A DNA stretch of 64,000 nt, taken from assembly GCA_914767715.1 (NCBI GenBank), contig OU612071.1, positions 23,619,681-23,683,680 of the forward strand, written 5' to 3'. The stretch comes from Membranipora membranacea. Taxonomy: Eukaryota; Bryozoa; Gymnolaemata; Cheilostomatida; Membraniporidae. Both the position numbers and the translations under genes were made by a program. Shown in pieces: positions 1 through 13,593 of the stretch. Each line of letters begins with the position of its first letter. Position 1 is the first letter of the stretch. The notes under the pieces are model-generated. The model did no database searches, was not told where the DNA came from, and saw only the letters and a program-made list of their open reading frames with translations.

Positions 1-380
1 GAATATTATAAGAGATCACCCACATAAACATTTTTATTTCTCTTCCTGAGACAATGCAATACATACATACATACATACAAAAACGCCATGGCACATGAAA
101 ACACCCCATTTATCCCATGTGTTATGCCCCTTAAACCACAGTAGTTCAATATTCAAACATCATGGTCAAGATGCTCTTTCACATGTGTTTAGCCATATAC
201 TACATACTTTCAGATCTGATTTTTACACATGTTAACATGATTTTGCCTTGAACAAAATTGCGAGCTTATATTGTAAGACTTTATTCAACTCAAGAGGAAA
301 AAATCAACATCAGGCATCTTTTTATTTAGTAAAAGAGAAAAAATAGCAAGCTTAACACTTATTTCTGCTATATCTTTCAG
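1..380. other. left-edge non-coding sequence (intron of the EGF/propeller gene)
   Basis: AT-rich sequence with a short (CATA)n run near 60-80 and no coding signal that I can support. It ends in a polypyrimidine tract and AG at 379-380, the acceptor of the first visible exon of the gene to its right, so it is best read as part of an upstream intron. Confidence 0.5.
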
Positions 381-3300
381 GTGTGACTTCTTACGACTTT
401 ACAGATATTTCAATGACAAGCGATAATTCTGTAGATACAACTAGAATATTCAAGTGGGTTCTATTTGGATCTTTTATGTAATTGGTCACAAGTTGAGAGT
501 AGGGATAATAGTTACTATGAATGCTTTACCTGAATCTTGATCAGGTTAATATGCTGCATGTTCGAGCTTGTTCCAATGAAGGTTCATGATGTGTTTAGAT
601 AACTTGACTGTTAGTAAGTTGCTTCTAAATTCTTTCAATCAAATTAAATCTTTACTCCTTCTAATAAGTCTTTACCAAACTTGAAGTACAGCTATCACTC
701 ATGCAAATTAAATAATTCTGTTCGGCTCAAAGAAATCTTAATGAGGCTTCAATCTCAAAATTGTCACCTGATGGTGAAAAGTGTTAAAAAATAAAAGTTA
801 AATAATATGCACAAACTAGTATGAAATTAACGCACTAGGTGATGAAGAAGTGGTGACAACACCAATATTTACGCTAGATAATTCATTCATAGCGTGATTT
901 GGTTTGTGCAAATTATTTGCCCTTTACGTGATTATACTGAAATTGCAGCCTCATATTATTAGTTTTGAACCGTACATAAGCATTTTATTAGCACACATTT
1001 GCCGGTGTGGCAGCAGTAGTTTGAAGATGTATAGAGAGAGTGTAATAAGGTAAATGAAAATTTGCTGAGATGATATAACATAAAATTATAAAATTCAAAT
1101 GAAATCACCATTAATTACTGCTATCATCTTTATCGAAGCCTGTTCCGTTACTCTCATGTTCCTCTTAGCCGTATCTTCGTTTCCATATATAAGTGCTGAG
1201 TTGATTGCTGTTTCAATAATATTTGTTTTCATCTCACCTTCAATTTGATCAATTTTCTGATGTTATTACATCATTTTCATTGTCAATACTTGTAGCTTGC
1301 GGAGACCAGGATCACCTGCGTGTTATGATACAAGGGAGGGTGTCAACTGTGTATGCTCAATCGGCTACGAAGGTCCAGATTGTGATATCCGTTAGTTCTC
1401 ATTGCAGCTACAGCAATTATTGTCGAATAATTGTTCTAACTCATCCTGTTTCTCATTCCTTTCATCAATCAAATAGACTCATTGCACTATCATGGTAAAT
1501 AGCAAATTCAATTTCTTATCTTGTCATAAAAAATACAGATAGAGACAGATAAAGAAAACCTGTACATGGAAAACTGAATTCACCATGTTTTTTTTTTACA
1601 GCTATCTGCAGCCCTAGTAAATGCAATGGTCATGGACAATGTACAACGGATGTCACCAATAGGGTTATATGTATGTGTACTGCTGGCTGGAGAGGTGAAA
1701 GGTGCAATATACAGTGAGTTCAAATTTTGTTTGGGAAATACTTTGTATCCTTTGTTAAGTTGTTGCTAATAACGGTCCTTTTTGTAATATAGCTATCAAA
1801 TTCATACACTCTGAAATCTGCTTTGATCTTCTACATAACAAACGGAACAAACTAGTACATACATAGTTTGTGATGTATACTTGCTCTATCATTTTCAGAA
1901 GATGTTTTTTGTTGGACTATGTGAAGAACACAGTCATGCAGATTGGGGTAGAGCACACCCCACCATATAATGCTCGGGTAGGATCTGGGTTTCTCTTGGT
2001 AAGTTACACCGATTGCATGAGCAATCAGATGATTAACTATCACATTATCAACAAAGCAGGCACTGAAAATGCATATTATGCTAAGTGGAAGTAATAATAG
2101 CTAGTGAACATTGTTACTTTAATTATTATTTGATTATAGAAAAGTATTCTTAAGTTTTTTTACATAACACAAGAGATGATGCTGGATAGCTGTTTGAGAA
2201 GATTATTATTATCTGAATTTCTATTTTATAGAAGAAGCTAGGTGACCCATCTGTTCTTATTGTTGGTCACAGACAGTGGGACAGAGCTGGAGAGTGTGCA
2301 ATTGGCTATTATCGTCTAGGGAGAATGAGCAATTTCGTTTGTAAGGAACATGGTTTTTTTGCTTATCTCTTTTGCAATGCAACGTAACATGAAGAAGCAT
2401 TCACATGTGATTATCAGATTCCCCAAACTTGGTATAGCTATAAGATGCGTTGGGATTGATTGTGTGACTGAGAAAAAAATCAATGCGTGATCTCGACTGA
2501 GCTAGTTAATTATCTGTTTCTTTGATGATTAGGAAATAAACAATGCATTTACTTTCCAAAGATAACATGCTCATAAAGTAAAGGTTTGGCTACACACACC
2601 GTATTTTAGATAGGCTACGGCTTGGTCAACATGCAGTACAGGCCTATCCATAACCAGTCAGACTCCTTTCGATGACAATTCCATTTGTGTCTGATAAGCT
2701 TTCCTATCGTCCAACTTTAACTGATCAAACTATTCACTTTTCCTTATTAAATATGACTTTTGCTTTGTGTCTTACATCGTAATCGCTGCAGAACTGCATG
2801 GACCAATGTGGCAACTGATAACCAATTTTAATTTAAGACCTTGCTAGAAACTTGGAGCGGAGGTGGGGACCAAGCGAATACAATGATGGTATCGGTACTG
2901 AAGCACATATTGTTGTCCTATTGTTTGCATATCAGCAGTTAGATGGAGAGTGGTTGCATTTTGTTGACACATGGTCATGCGTACGCCGGCTTAAGCTTAA
3001 GATTGAACTTCAAGTACTGACATTGCTTGGTTGGTTCTTTTGAAGCACTTGGTCATTTCCATCGTGTTTCAAGCAAAACTTATAATTGATATATACATGA
3101 AGTCACGCGATCATAAATGCTACAATTTTCTGATGATGAGTGAATATTGTTATTGGTCAGCACGTATACAGTAGAATTGAGGCATGGTCAACGTTATTAA
3201 GAGAGGCTGATTATTACCTTTCTTGAGCCCAACCATTGCCCTCTCTCTCTCTTCTCTCAATATACTAATATGCTGAGAAGGGTAGCTGTATTTGTTGGCA

Positions 3301-6300
3301 GATCATTCAGATACTGATGTTCATGATCATGTAGTAGAGGATAGACAAACTACTCCTTGCTTATTGGTCATTCACCAAATACTCATTTCCACTGCTAGTG
3401 CACGCGTATCTGCTATGTGACTGTAGGTGTAGGACGGTGTGGGAATGGAACCTTAGATGTGAGCCAATATGGAACCCGAAGAGAAGTAACAGGCATGACA
3501 ATGTTGGAGTTTTCTAACCGCAACTTCTTTGTTTTTTCGGGCCCATTTGTGAGACAATGAAGCAAATTTATTCTCATAGAATGCTACAATTTTGACCTGT
3601 ATAGTGAGGAGATAAGTTTGAATCTAGTTTGATCGCACATTCTTTACATAAAAATCTTCTTTTGAGAAATAATTCAAATAATTATTATAAATATGTACAT
3701 CTCTTATGCCGATATGATCATAGAATGAAAACAGAGATGGGCTTAAATAGTACAGGCATGACGATCAGAATTACTCAGCTTCTTGAAAATGTTTTGTTCT
3801 CTTTGGGTTTCAAATTACAACTCTTAATCTTGAATTTCCATGAAAGAGATTTAATGTATTCCACAGGTTGGTGATTAATAAATCTACTGTCAAGCTCCCT
3901 TATTTCTTTGTTAGCATTCTATTTCTTCTCTACTGAGGAAAATAATAGCAAAGACAATCAAATTGATGACTAGAGACTGCAGATTTCAAATGTTTGACAG
4001 TTTAATTTGTTTTGGGTGATTTGAGATATGGATTAATATCATGGTATGAAACATGTTTATTCAACAATTATATCATTCTTTTTTAAGTCGATTTTATTAA
4101 GCTTTTGATTAGATTTTCCTTCCACATACCAATTTGAGAGTCCTCTAATAACGATCAAATCTTTAAAGATGTGGTATTGCAGTATGAATAGTGTTCTCTT
4201 CATTTAATTTTAGGGTATTTACCTATCTTCAATCTATGGAAGTAACAAAAGATTGGTTGTTTCAGCCAGTGAGGCCAGTGCTTACTCAGATGTTATTTAT
4301 GGATCATTGACGAAGGAAAGTGCCATAAACTCTAATATGGTTTACCATAACACGCCATACGGTATGTAGGTATGTAGGTTAATTCTTGTGAGAAGAAATG
4401 TACACGAAAATATACAAGACTAGTCACAAAGAATGACTTCCTTTATGGTATTGCCTGCTTTCATTCCGTCCACACTACTTTCTGTATCTCAACTCTGCAG
4501 TAAGATTCTCAATGACATGTTGGAGTTGCATCCCCATAAGAGCAGTAAGCATGCAGTATTAAACAATTGTGACTGGATTACGGATGTGTCACTTAAATTT
4601 ATCAAGCTATAGTGTCGATATGAGTAATACTGAATAATCATAGAGTTTATATATGGTCAATGTTTTGTGAGTGAGTTTACTCAGCCAATTTAATTGTAGA
4701 AGTTATGTATAGAACAATGCAAATAGCGAGGATCTTGTCTCTACAGCATCCTATTGAAAAAAACTCCTCGAATAAATTTTTTCCAAACAATTTTTTTCTT
4801 CACTTCAATCCCAATTGGCAACCGTTGCTTGGTAATACAGGTTTGTTTTTTTGAAGTTTTCAGTTACCCATCATAAGAACAGTTACCTCTAGAACCAACT
4901 GAGTTAAAAGGCACATCAATAACTGACTTTTGCCAAACTTCTCCACCACAACAGTGGCTTAGGTCCTTGTAAAAACCTGACCAGGCAGCAATGAATATCT
5001 AATTTAGAGGATCGCGCATTGAATGAAAAACTCTAATATTCATTGAGTTTCAATAGCAGAAATTAATTTTCCCAAACTGAAAGGCAAAACCCACTCACAA
5101 CCATTAAAAACACTGCAACACCATAACAAACACTGCCGAACTTCTTGCAAAGGGATTCATATAATAATATAGCAAAAATGTTTGATGTTATAGCTCACAA
5201 GAATGTTATGTCGTGTCCATAAAATTAGTATCCACTCTTGACATTCTGCTTCTCATTCTATTCGTGCAAATTTATAATTAATTAACATCTTTAGTAAATC
5301 AAACATTAATCTGATAATTACGGTTAAATTTTCAAACAATTTCATAAATGTTGTCTACATTTGTAGACTTTTACTTTTATAAGGTATTTATAATTCCCTG
5401 TAACATAAAAATGGCAATACAAAATTAAAAGCATAGGCGAAGAATTTTAATACCACAAACTTCTTGAGACCTTGGACATTTATTGCAGGTGATGAATGAC
5501 ACTCTAGAAATACTGATGGCTTTACTAAAGGAAAATTTCATATTATTATACAACAGTCGATGACCCCTCAATTGCACATTCCATTAACAAAGTTACTTCA
5601 GTATTGAATTAAAAAATGGGACCTGAACTTAAATTTCTAGTTATACGGAGAAATCTAGAGAAAATACCTTGTTAAACCACTTCTGTCACAGCTTGACTTT
5701 GCCTAGCAGAGCCACCATTCAAAAATTCAAATAGAGAGTTGTGGCATCAAAATATCTAGCCAGTAGCTTTGCATGGAGTTGTATGAGCTCTCAAAATGTA
5801 GGGAGTATCTTCTTTCCCAGCCATCCACTATTACTGATGACGAATGTTTTTGTTGACCAATCCGGTGCCTTTAAAATCTAGCTAAGATCAAACATTAGCT
5901 TTGGATCTCAGCTAGATTTAAAAGGCAGCTGATTGGTTAACAACAACATTTGTCATCTATAATTGTTGATGACTGGGGAAGAAGATACTCCCTACATTTT
6001 GAGAGCTTATATAACTCCATGGAAAGCTACTGGCTAGATATTTTGATGCCACAACTCTCTATCTTAATTTTTGACTGGTGGCTATGGTGGGCAAATACCC
6101 AGCTGTGGCGGCAGTGGTTTAACACCTCTCTGGTTATTGATGTTCAAGGCTGGCTGAGAGTAAGGTATAGAATTTGCATTGCAATCATTGAATGTGAAAC
6201 TTGCTAATTTAAGGGCATGTTCAGTGCACTAAAATGCAAAGGGACACAACTCCTACTATGTTAGTTTAGAAGTGTAGACTTGCGATACAGAAAGCGGTGT

Positions 6301-9300
6301 AGGCTATGCAGTCATTTGAAAGTATTTCCGTTCTAATATTGATAGGAATCACAGCGTATGACTTTGATCGCGTCACTGAATTGGCATTGAACCATCTGTC
6401 ACCAGAGCTGCAAGGTAAGCAAACACTTTCACAAAGAGGTATTTATTTTCTCAACCAGCCTCGGTAAATGTCTTTCAGTTCACCCACTCTTTGCATTGGT
6501 TTTAGATGACCATGCTGGCTAAAATCGAATTGTAAAGTAACTCATCATATTCAAAAATAAAATGGGTGATTGAAGGTCACGGCGAGTCTGCTCTCAGTCA
6601 CCATGCAGGTGGGAGTACTTTTTGGGGCTCCTGCAGTCCCTGTTGTTAGTGTGGGGCAGTGGGATTAGAATTCATGACAATGAAAATGGCATAGTGGTTT
6701 CTGTTGGAGCTCACGACTACAAATTTATTGTGATTAAAATAGCATATAGTGGTAATTGGTTCAATGAAATGCACATAAAAATGGTAAACATAAGATTGAT
6801 AAGGTGGCATAAAAAATGGTGTTAAATTTTCGTTTTCTTGTTAAAATGTAGGCCTAGCCTGTTCAAAATAATATACAGCTATGCTAAGAATGTTGCCACA
6901 GAAAGTTAGGAATCTGTTACTCATGAAAACAATGAAACGGTATGAATATCATATCAATACACTAAAAATTAAAATTAAGAGACTTTCCAACTGCCAAAGA
7001 TATAGAGAGAAATTTTTTATGATGGAAATAGTAATACAGTTTGAGTATTTCAAATGATGAAGAATATTACATTGTGGCTACACAAAAACTTAAAGTTTTC
7101 TGTCTGTCTGAAACTTTCCTTCAAGTGAAAGAGCCAAGTCATCAGTTCCATTTAGGTTGTTATCAGAGTGTAAGGATGGATAGACCTACAAAGAAGAACA
7201 AGGGTGGTGGTCTGCTTTGTTTCTTATTGCAGAAAAAATTGAACTGACTAGGCATATCACAAACGTATGTGTTAAATTTGTCGCTTTTTTTTAGTATGTG
7301 ATATTTCTTGAGAATTTTTGACTCTTGTTGGAAGCTTTTTTTGAAATGATTACGGCAGACAAGATAAATGTATTAAAAGTTTAAAACTTCATCAGTTATT
7401 TAAACCAATCATCATGTAAAAAAATTCAGACTAAAGCCATTCACAGCTGAGATACATCAGTACTATGATACAGGGGCGATTCATAGCTATGACAATAATC
7501 AGGAGCCGAGTTTACGTGACATCGGAGGAGTTATTGAGATTAATCCCTCAATCCCTAACCTTTTAATGGTAGCTGATAAGGGCAAAGATAGTGTAATACT
7601 GTATAACATAACTACCGGTACGCTCCGTGTTCCTGATCATTCATTCATGAATCATTAAAAATTGTACATCTTGTTATGCTACTCTTTGCATGCATATGAG
7701 TATCCGCATCGGGAGTTGAAGCTGAAGAGGGTCCATTCCAGCTGTTTATGAATGGAGCATTTCCTCTAGGTATATTAAAATTATCAAGTGTATGGAAAAT
7801 TTGGCAAACTGTTGTGATGTTTTAATAAATTGAACCTGACCAGGGGCGTAGCTTAGAAAAAATGGTAGAGGAGGCAAAAGTACTAGACGAGCGCTAAGTA
7901 TCACAGGAAGGGGGCTGTAAGCTCCCCCAAACAATTAATGGCCTATATTAAGCGATTTGAAATCCCAGAGGAGCTGATTCTGACATGGATTATTCAATTA
8001 CAGTGGTTTTGGGCCACTGTATTTAGCATTCTAGGGGAGGCAGTGCGTCGCTGGCTCCCCTTGACCATGGGCCTGCTAACCTCTAATATAAATTAAACTG
8101 CTCTGTTAGGAAGTTGTGTGAATTGTTTGATAGATTTCTAGCCTAGGCCTATTGGCATCTGGCTGTATTTGGTGTCGAGCTGATGACATGAGGACACATA
8201 TGATCAGGCACTTGGAGAGTGAGATGATCATATGATCACAACTTAAGTTGCGAGGTCGCTAGTAAACATGTGCTGTTTGCCCTAATAATTAGATCAGCAC
8301 CAGTAAGGAGATTTGACACCAGGATATTGGGATAGGTTTGATGTGTTCTCTTCTTGGTACTAAATTATGATGTGTCTGCCGATGATATGTGATGTGTTAT
8401 TTGGATAATCAGGAGAGTTGCTTCTACCAATGTTCAGAGTCAGTTATTTCAACTAAGTCATTTGCATCAAAAACTGCCTGCATTTGCCGTGTTTGTGTCA
8501 ATTTTGTTTGTTGCCCAGTCCACTGTGCCGATGCAATAAACTACCTATTCAAAGCAAGGAGCACCTGCTGTCCCTTGTCGGAAGTGAATGCATAAACAAA
8601 GATATTAAGTCATGGTGAGTAAACGATAATCAGGCACAGCCTATACCATGGATTAATGGTGGAGTCTAGTCAATGTGATAGAAAATACCAATGCAGTGGC
8701 AAAACTTCTTGTAGATTATAATCTGGTACACAAATTACAGCTACCTATGTTCTAGTATGTTAATTGGTGTTTACCTGATAATCAGCTTAGTGAATAATGC
8801 CAGGTGGATGATAGGTGAGAGATTTCATTTCGTTCTGAGATTAGCAGCTCTACATCTGCTATAGTTATGTGGTATTTGTCATCAAATAGAGAAACTGATA
8901 ATGTGTCCTTTTTGTTTCTTCCTCGATTATCAGGTTTGTAAACACCATACCATTTCTGAAAATTGGCCCAGATTTTCTGCTGAAGTTGTGGTGTCACTGG
9001 TAAACTTGGTAATGATGGTGTGCTGTTTTCCCTTAGAACTACATCATCTCACAGTAAGGACACACAACACAGGTTTAGTGATAGGTCTGTTGTGCTCTGT
9101 ATTCTTGATACTCAAATCTGGAGATGTCTCTCCATATTATTAGGTTTACTAGTTGAATAATCAGGAGAGTTGTTGCTACCGATGTCAGATTATATCAACA
9201 AAGTTATTTGCATCAAACAACTGCCTATGTCTTGCCATGTTTTGGTCAGTTTAGTTCATTGCCCAGACTGCTCTGCTGGTATTTTATACTGGCTACTACA

Positions 9301-12300
9301 AGTGAAAGCGTAAGACTTAGTCAATATGAGTAGATCATAATTAGTCACAGCCTATTTCATGGATTAATGGTTAGGTCCACAAAGGACAATGCATTGACAA
9401 AAACTTGTTGTTGGTTATGATCAGGTATGTTAGTTAAATGTAATGCATTATTACTTTAATTGGTATTCGCACAGTTATCAGCTCAGCAAGTATCAGCTCA
9501 GTGAATAACATCAGCTAGATGATTAGTGAAAGATTGCAGTTACCTGCTTTAGTTATTTGGTATAATTGCTATCAAAACTTATTAAACTTATGCCAAATCA
9601 TCTTCCTCATTGTTTCTCCCTCAATTACCAGCATAATAAACACCGTACCAAATCTGGAATTAGTCCCAATTTTCTACCCTCAGCATTAGCTTTGGCATTA
9701 GTAACATTGTATAGCCAAACTTAGCGTAGAAGCTGACAACAAAAGATTAACATGAAGAGTTTTGCTGGAGATCTAAGAATTCCAGAATTTAAATCTTCTG
9801 TTCGTATCTTTGATCCCTAAGACTTAAGGTTCTACTGTTTGTATAAAGTTCTGACCAAGGTATTGGAGTCCAGACACCTTCTTCGACAGTGATAGCATAC
9901 AGACATTACCACCAATTCAATTACAATTTACCTGCTGTTATAGATTAGGATCGCTTATTCGGATATTTAGAACTTCGCAGCGATCACCATCATGACTGAC
10001 AATGTAAGTGAAAATGACCGAACACTCTGTGCATGTGAGTGAGTAATAGCTCATACTCGTAGCTAAATCTTTGTCGTACACTTATTTTAAAATATTTACT
10101 AAGCAGATCAGTAAGCCTTAAGATCACTCATTAGGCTAAGTAGTTTCTCTTTGCAATGTGTCATCTCTAAGTATCCGTTTGTGATTGAGTGAATTAAATT
10201 TGGTTGGTTGTACTACTAAAAATACGATACTTGATATTTATATCTTCAGTAATAAGTGACACTGATAAATAGTTAAATATTCATTGTTGCATACGAGTAG
10301 GCTACCAAGCTAGCCCTCTAAGTGAGTAAAGGATTTAAAGAAAAACTGCCTGGTTTGATTAAATTATAGTACCCCACCTGGTCTTAATTCTTACCCTAAA
10401 GGATTCTGATTTTGCCGAAACTTATTCTACGGCCCTTGGTGTTGTCTGGTCCAAAATTTCATGTAATCATTTTCAAAATCAAGCTTCCTTCACATGAGTT
10501 AACAACCCTGCATGAAGTAATGTCAGCAGTTTGCCATGGGAGAAAAGGTTGGGGACAGCAAGACGATCAAGATCTATCGGGGAAACCACATGTCCTTCAA
10601 ATATGAAGTGTGATTCTTTAAGTTTTCTGAAGTCATGTTTGAGGGCTACCTTTTCGTTGACGGAGTGCTTTTGAGTGAAAACCAAAGTCGGTACCTGCGG
10701 CACTGAAGAATATGCCTTGCAGTCAGAACTTTTCTCATAATTTGCACATCGTGTTGAAAACAATTTACTACCTATGCATAAAAAGAAATTCCACTTGACT
10801 CTCTATTTATGTTAAAATCGTCGTGCAGGGCAGTATCACAGTATATGGTCACACCAGCCCGGTCTCACCCAAATGCTGCATTATACCTGGCCTATTTCAC
10901 TAATTCTTAATATTACGTAAATGAGAAACATAGGATGATGTGTGTATTGACATTGACAATTTTTTACCTATATGAATAGACAAACAATCATCAAATCTAT
11001 CCAACTCATAGGGATCGGAAACTCACGCCGGTGAGTTGTATCAGCCGAAAATATTCGAAGGTGTTGTCAACAACCCATCCGTCTTTTAACACAAATTGAA
11101 CCTGCTAATCTGTGATTTTCTCTTGTTCTAAATCAGGAAGAGCTTCATAGTTTCTTCACCATAAAATTTAGCTGTGTCTAATGCTGAATATAATTGATTT
11201 CTCTCAGATTATCACATGGATTTAAAGTGGAATATTAATGTCATGCTCAATTCAATCAACAAGCCCTTGATTGTATGATAAGATAGATCATAACAACAAA
11301 ATCCCTGATTTCTATTCAGGAATGACCTCACCTGTAATGTAAAATGATAAGTCATTCTTTTTTTAAGTTATCAATTGTTCAGATAGCTCATGCCCGTCTA
11401 AGTAATTCGATCAAAATTGTAGCGACGATTTTATTCTTTTGGTAATCTGCTTATGAACTTTCACCATAGACACTCATCTAAAACCCAGACAATTTAATTT
11501 TTATGGCCCTCAATTGCTCTCTAGGCTTAAAGTGCCTCCCCCCACAAAACCTTCCAGCTGGTTTTACTTTGACGCTTCAAGCCCTCAAGACAGTCAGGAT
11601 TGGCAGGGTAACAAATTGAAAGCTAGAAAAAACACCCTCTCATCATGATAGAATATGGTTTGCGATGAATCATTTTGCAAATCAACTTAATGCTGATACA
11701 TACAATTACTGTGAGTGTTTCAGTAAATGGTAAACTAAATAATTGAAAATTCCTTTGACAGAGTGCTGTAGTGGTTTGATTGTTGTATTGATGGTGAACT
11801 TGCTTGGTTTTGTGACTCCTTATCAGCTTGAATAGGCTCTAATGTTTGTTTATTCACGTGGGGACAACTCCTAATTCAATTCGTAATAATCTAGTGTAGA
11901 CAACACATCGTAAAATCGTAGTGTTAGCACTAGACAAGCCCAGAGTGCTCTGATTTACCATTTAGTAGTAAGTCTAAGCCTTCATCGCCAAGAGGGTTTT
12001 CCCCTCTATTGAAATTAAAATTGGTTGTATCAAAAATTATCCTTTCAACATAAGCAAGATATAGGCTGACACATTCAGGTAAATTGAGTTTTTTCATTCC
12101 CTTTTAAATGCAGGGGTTGGAGCCGATGACTGTGCCAGCGGGCCTTGTGGTACTCATGGAATTTTTTCTGACTCATGGCGAGGAAATGGCTTTGAATGTT
12201 TATGTCATGTCGACTGGTCTGGCTCAACATGTTCAATATGTAAGTTCAAATTTTCCTCAATGGTTGGAGCGTTCAAATCAAAAACTTGTGTCTGCAGATC

Positions 12301-12850
12301 TAATAGCCGATTAAAATTCAGGGGTCTTATCACTCGCCATCCCAAAGCATGGTCGGCAAAATATTAGTGCTTTATTAGCACATACCATCATGTTTACATG
12401 TTCTCCTGATTTGTATCATTGTTCCATTTTCTTTGGTTACAGATTCTCCAAGAACTGGTGAGTGCTTATGACAATATTACTGTACCTAGGAGTACCAATG
12501 GGTCTCTACTATATTTACCAGAACCGGAGTACAACAAATTTGGACCTGAAACTTGTTTATCCAAAATTATTTGTCTACTCAAATTTTTATGTGTTGCATG
12601 TATCAGAACCCCAATGATACTGTCTGTAAGCAAATTTTGAGGATTTGTATGCAAACATGACCTGTAAATGGTGTTAAGTGTGACTGTAAACTATTTTAAT
12701 TATCTAGGCGCAGTTTTTCCTGTACTCGGAGCCTTTGATGAAGGTGGTCATCTGATGAGCATGGGCACATCAAGGAGTGAGACCTTCTCAATCTTAATGT
12801 TCGCTGCTGCTTTAACTTCCTGTTACCTTCATTTATCTGAACACCATTGA
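381..12850 (+). CDS. EGF-like / beta-propeller extracellular protein, 3' part, 12 exons
   Basis: Exons I read: 381-453, 1296-1390, 1602-1713, 1899-1998, 2232-2340, 3427-3548, 4214-4361, 6346-6414, 7447-7617, 12114-12239, 12443-12457 and 12708-12850 (stop). Every border is AG/GT and every intron phase (2,1,2,0,1,0,1,1,1,1,1) agrees with the next exon, so the chain translates without a stop. The second and third exons encode EGF-like modules (CVCSIGYEGPDC; CNGHGQC...CMCTAGWRGERC). Exons 5-9 read like propeller blades (GITAYDFDRVTELAL; NLLMVADKGKDSVILYN). Exon 10 is another EGF-like module (CLCHVDWSGSTC). The tail has a hydrophobic stretch (FSILMFAAALTSCYLHL) six residues from the end, like a GPI-attachment signal. 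Exons 1 and 8 share G[VI]T[SA]YDF, so the propeller unit occurs at least twice. The protein is probably secreted or cell-surface. The 5' end lies outside the window. Propeller class and GPI anchor are inference; the EGF modules and splice phases are seen. Confidence 0.8.
2341..3426 (+). other. intron of the EGF/propeller gene
   Basis: Bounded by a GTAAGG donor and a TAG acceptor. It contains a short (CT)n run near 3240-3256 and otherwise nothing I can support as a feature. Confidence 0.6.
4362..6345 (+). other. intron of the EGF/propeller gene carrying a foldback element
   Basis: Donor GTATGT, acceptor TAG. Positions 4362-5669 show no gene; positions 5670-6124 are the foldback described separately, and the open frame inside it is a by-product of the inverted repeat. 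Confidence 0.6.
5670..6124. repeat. near-perfect foldback (MITE-like) element, arms of about 220 bp
   Basis: The left arm (5670-5890) and right arm (5904-6124) are reverse complements over about 220 bp with few mismatches, around a loop of about 13 bp. The ends read TGTTAAACCAC and GTGGTTTAACA. The arm similarity points to a young or gene-converted element. No transposase is encoded. I could not fix a target duplication. A 6 kb intron of the EGF/propeller gene hosts it. Confidence 0.85.
7618..12113 (+). other. 4.5-kb intron of the EGF/propeller gene
   Basis: The largest visible intron (donor GTACGC, acceptor CAG). It starts a possible MITE near 7841 with CAGGGGCGTAGC, a type of end often seen on invertebrate MITEs, but I do not find the matching end. 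It also holds the tandem duplication at 8389-9700. From 9701 to 12113 I see no coding exon I can defend; a small exon near 11014-11032 followed by GTGAGT is possible but unproven. Confidence 0.5.
8389..9700. repeat. old direct tandem duplication, unit about 600-750 bp
   Basis: The block from about 8389 to 9005 recurs in the same order from about 9154 to 9700. Shared landmarks are GATAATCAGGAGAGTTG, TTATTTGCATCAAA, CATGGATTAATGG, a TTAATTGGT block and AACACC(A/G)TACCA. Identity looks like roughly 70-75 percent by eye, with small indels. A - strand frame in copy 1 (8782-8997) is broken in copy 2, so I do not call it a gene. It may be a tandemly arranged repeat family. Confidence 0.65.
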
Positions 12851-13593
12851 TTACCGTGTTCTTTTCCTGACTGTTTATCAAATATTCAAACAAACTAACT
12901 GACTTTTAAGAATTAGCAAGTAATCTCAATTATGTCTAGTAAAATTTTAAGCACAAATTATTCACAAACAAGTAAATTCAATGAATGTTTTGTAGCAGTT
13001 TTCGCCTAAATATATCTTTAGGAAACATAACATTTTACGATTTTATGATACTGCCTCATCTTTAATTTTCAATGTCGAATACAGGGCAAAAATGAAACAG
13101 ATAAGTAATATCGAGGTTTCAAACAAAAGGAGCGAGATTATAAATGTGCGTGAGTGTTTCATCTGTCAGAATTCCTACACTGTTATCCAAACGGTTCCAA
13201 CTGAACGTTCCCAATGACTAAAACTTTCCAAATGGTCATCATACATGTCATATGGGACCTAAAACAGTCATTTGGACCTTTAAATTGTAGATTTGAAGTT
13301 TTAAATGACTTTTAAGGTCCCATAAATTCCAATTACAGTGAGTAAACAAGTCTAAGGATTTAACATCCCAGCAACATACAATGGGGACAGGTCATAAAAT
13401 AGTAGGGCAAAGGTGAGATATTTCTGAAATTTGTTGATCACATAAAAGTGAAAGTTGTAATCCCCACATACAAAATATTATTTTGAGTGCATATTTGAGT
13501 ACCAAAATGCTTGACAATAGGTACACACAAAGAAATTTTAGAATCAGAATGATTCTAGCTCATAATCAAAAGGCAAATTAGCATCAAATAAAA

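Noticed and set aside
5950-6207. 85-codon + strand open frame
   Set aside because: It lies in the right arm of the foldback; its codons are the mirror of non-coding sequence in the left arm.
7841-8060. MITE beginning CAGGGGCGTAGC
   Set aside because: The other inverted end could not be found, so I only mention it within the intron.
8782-8997. 71-codon - strand open frame in the tandem duplication
   Set aside because: The matching region of the second copy is full of stops, so coding conservation is absent.
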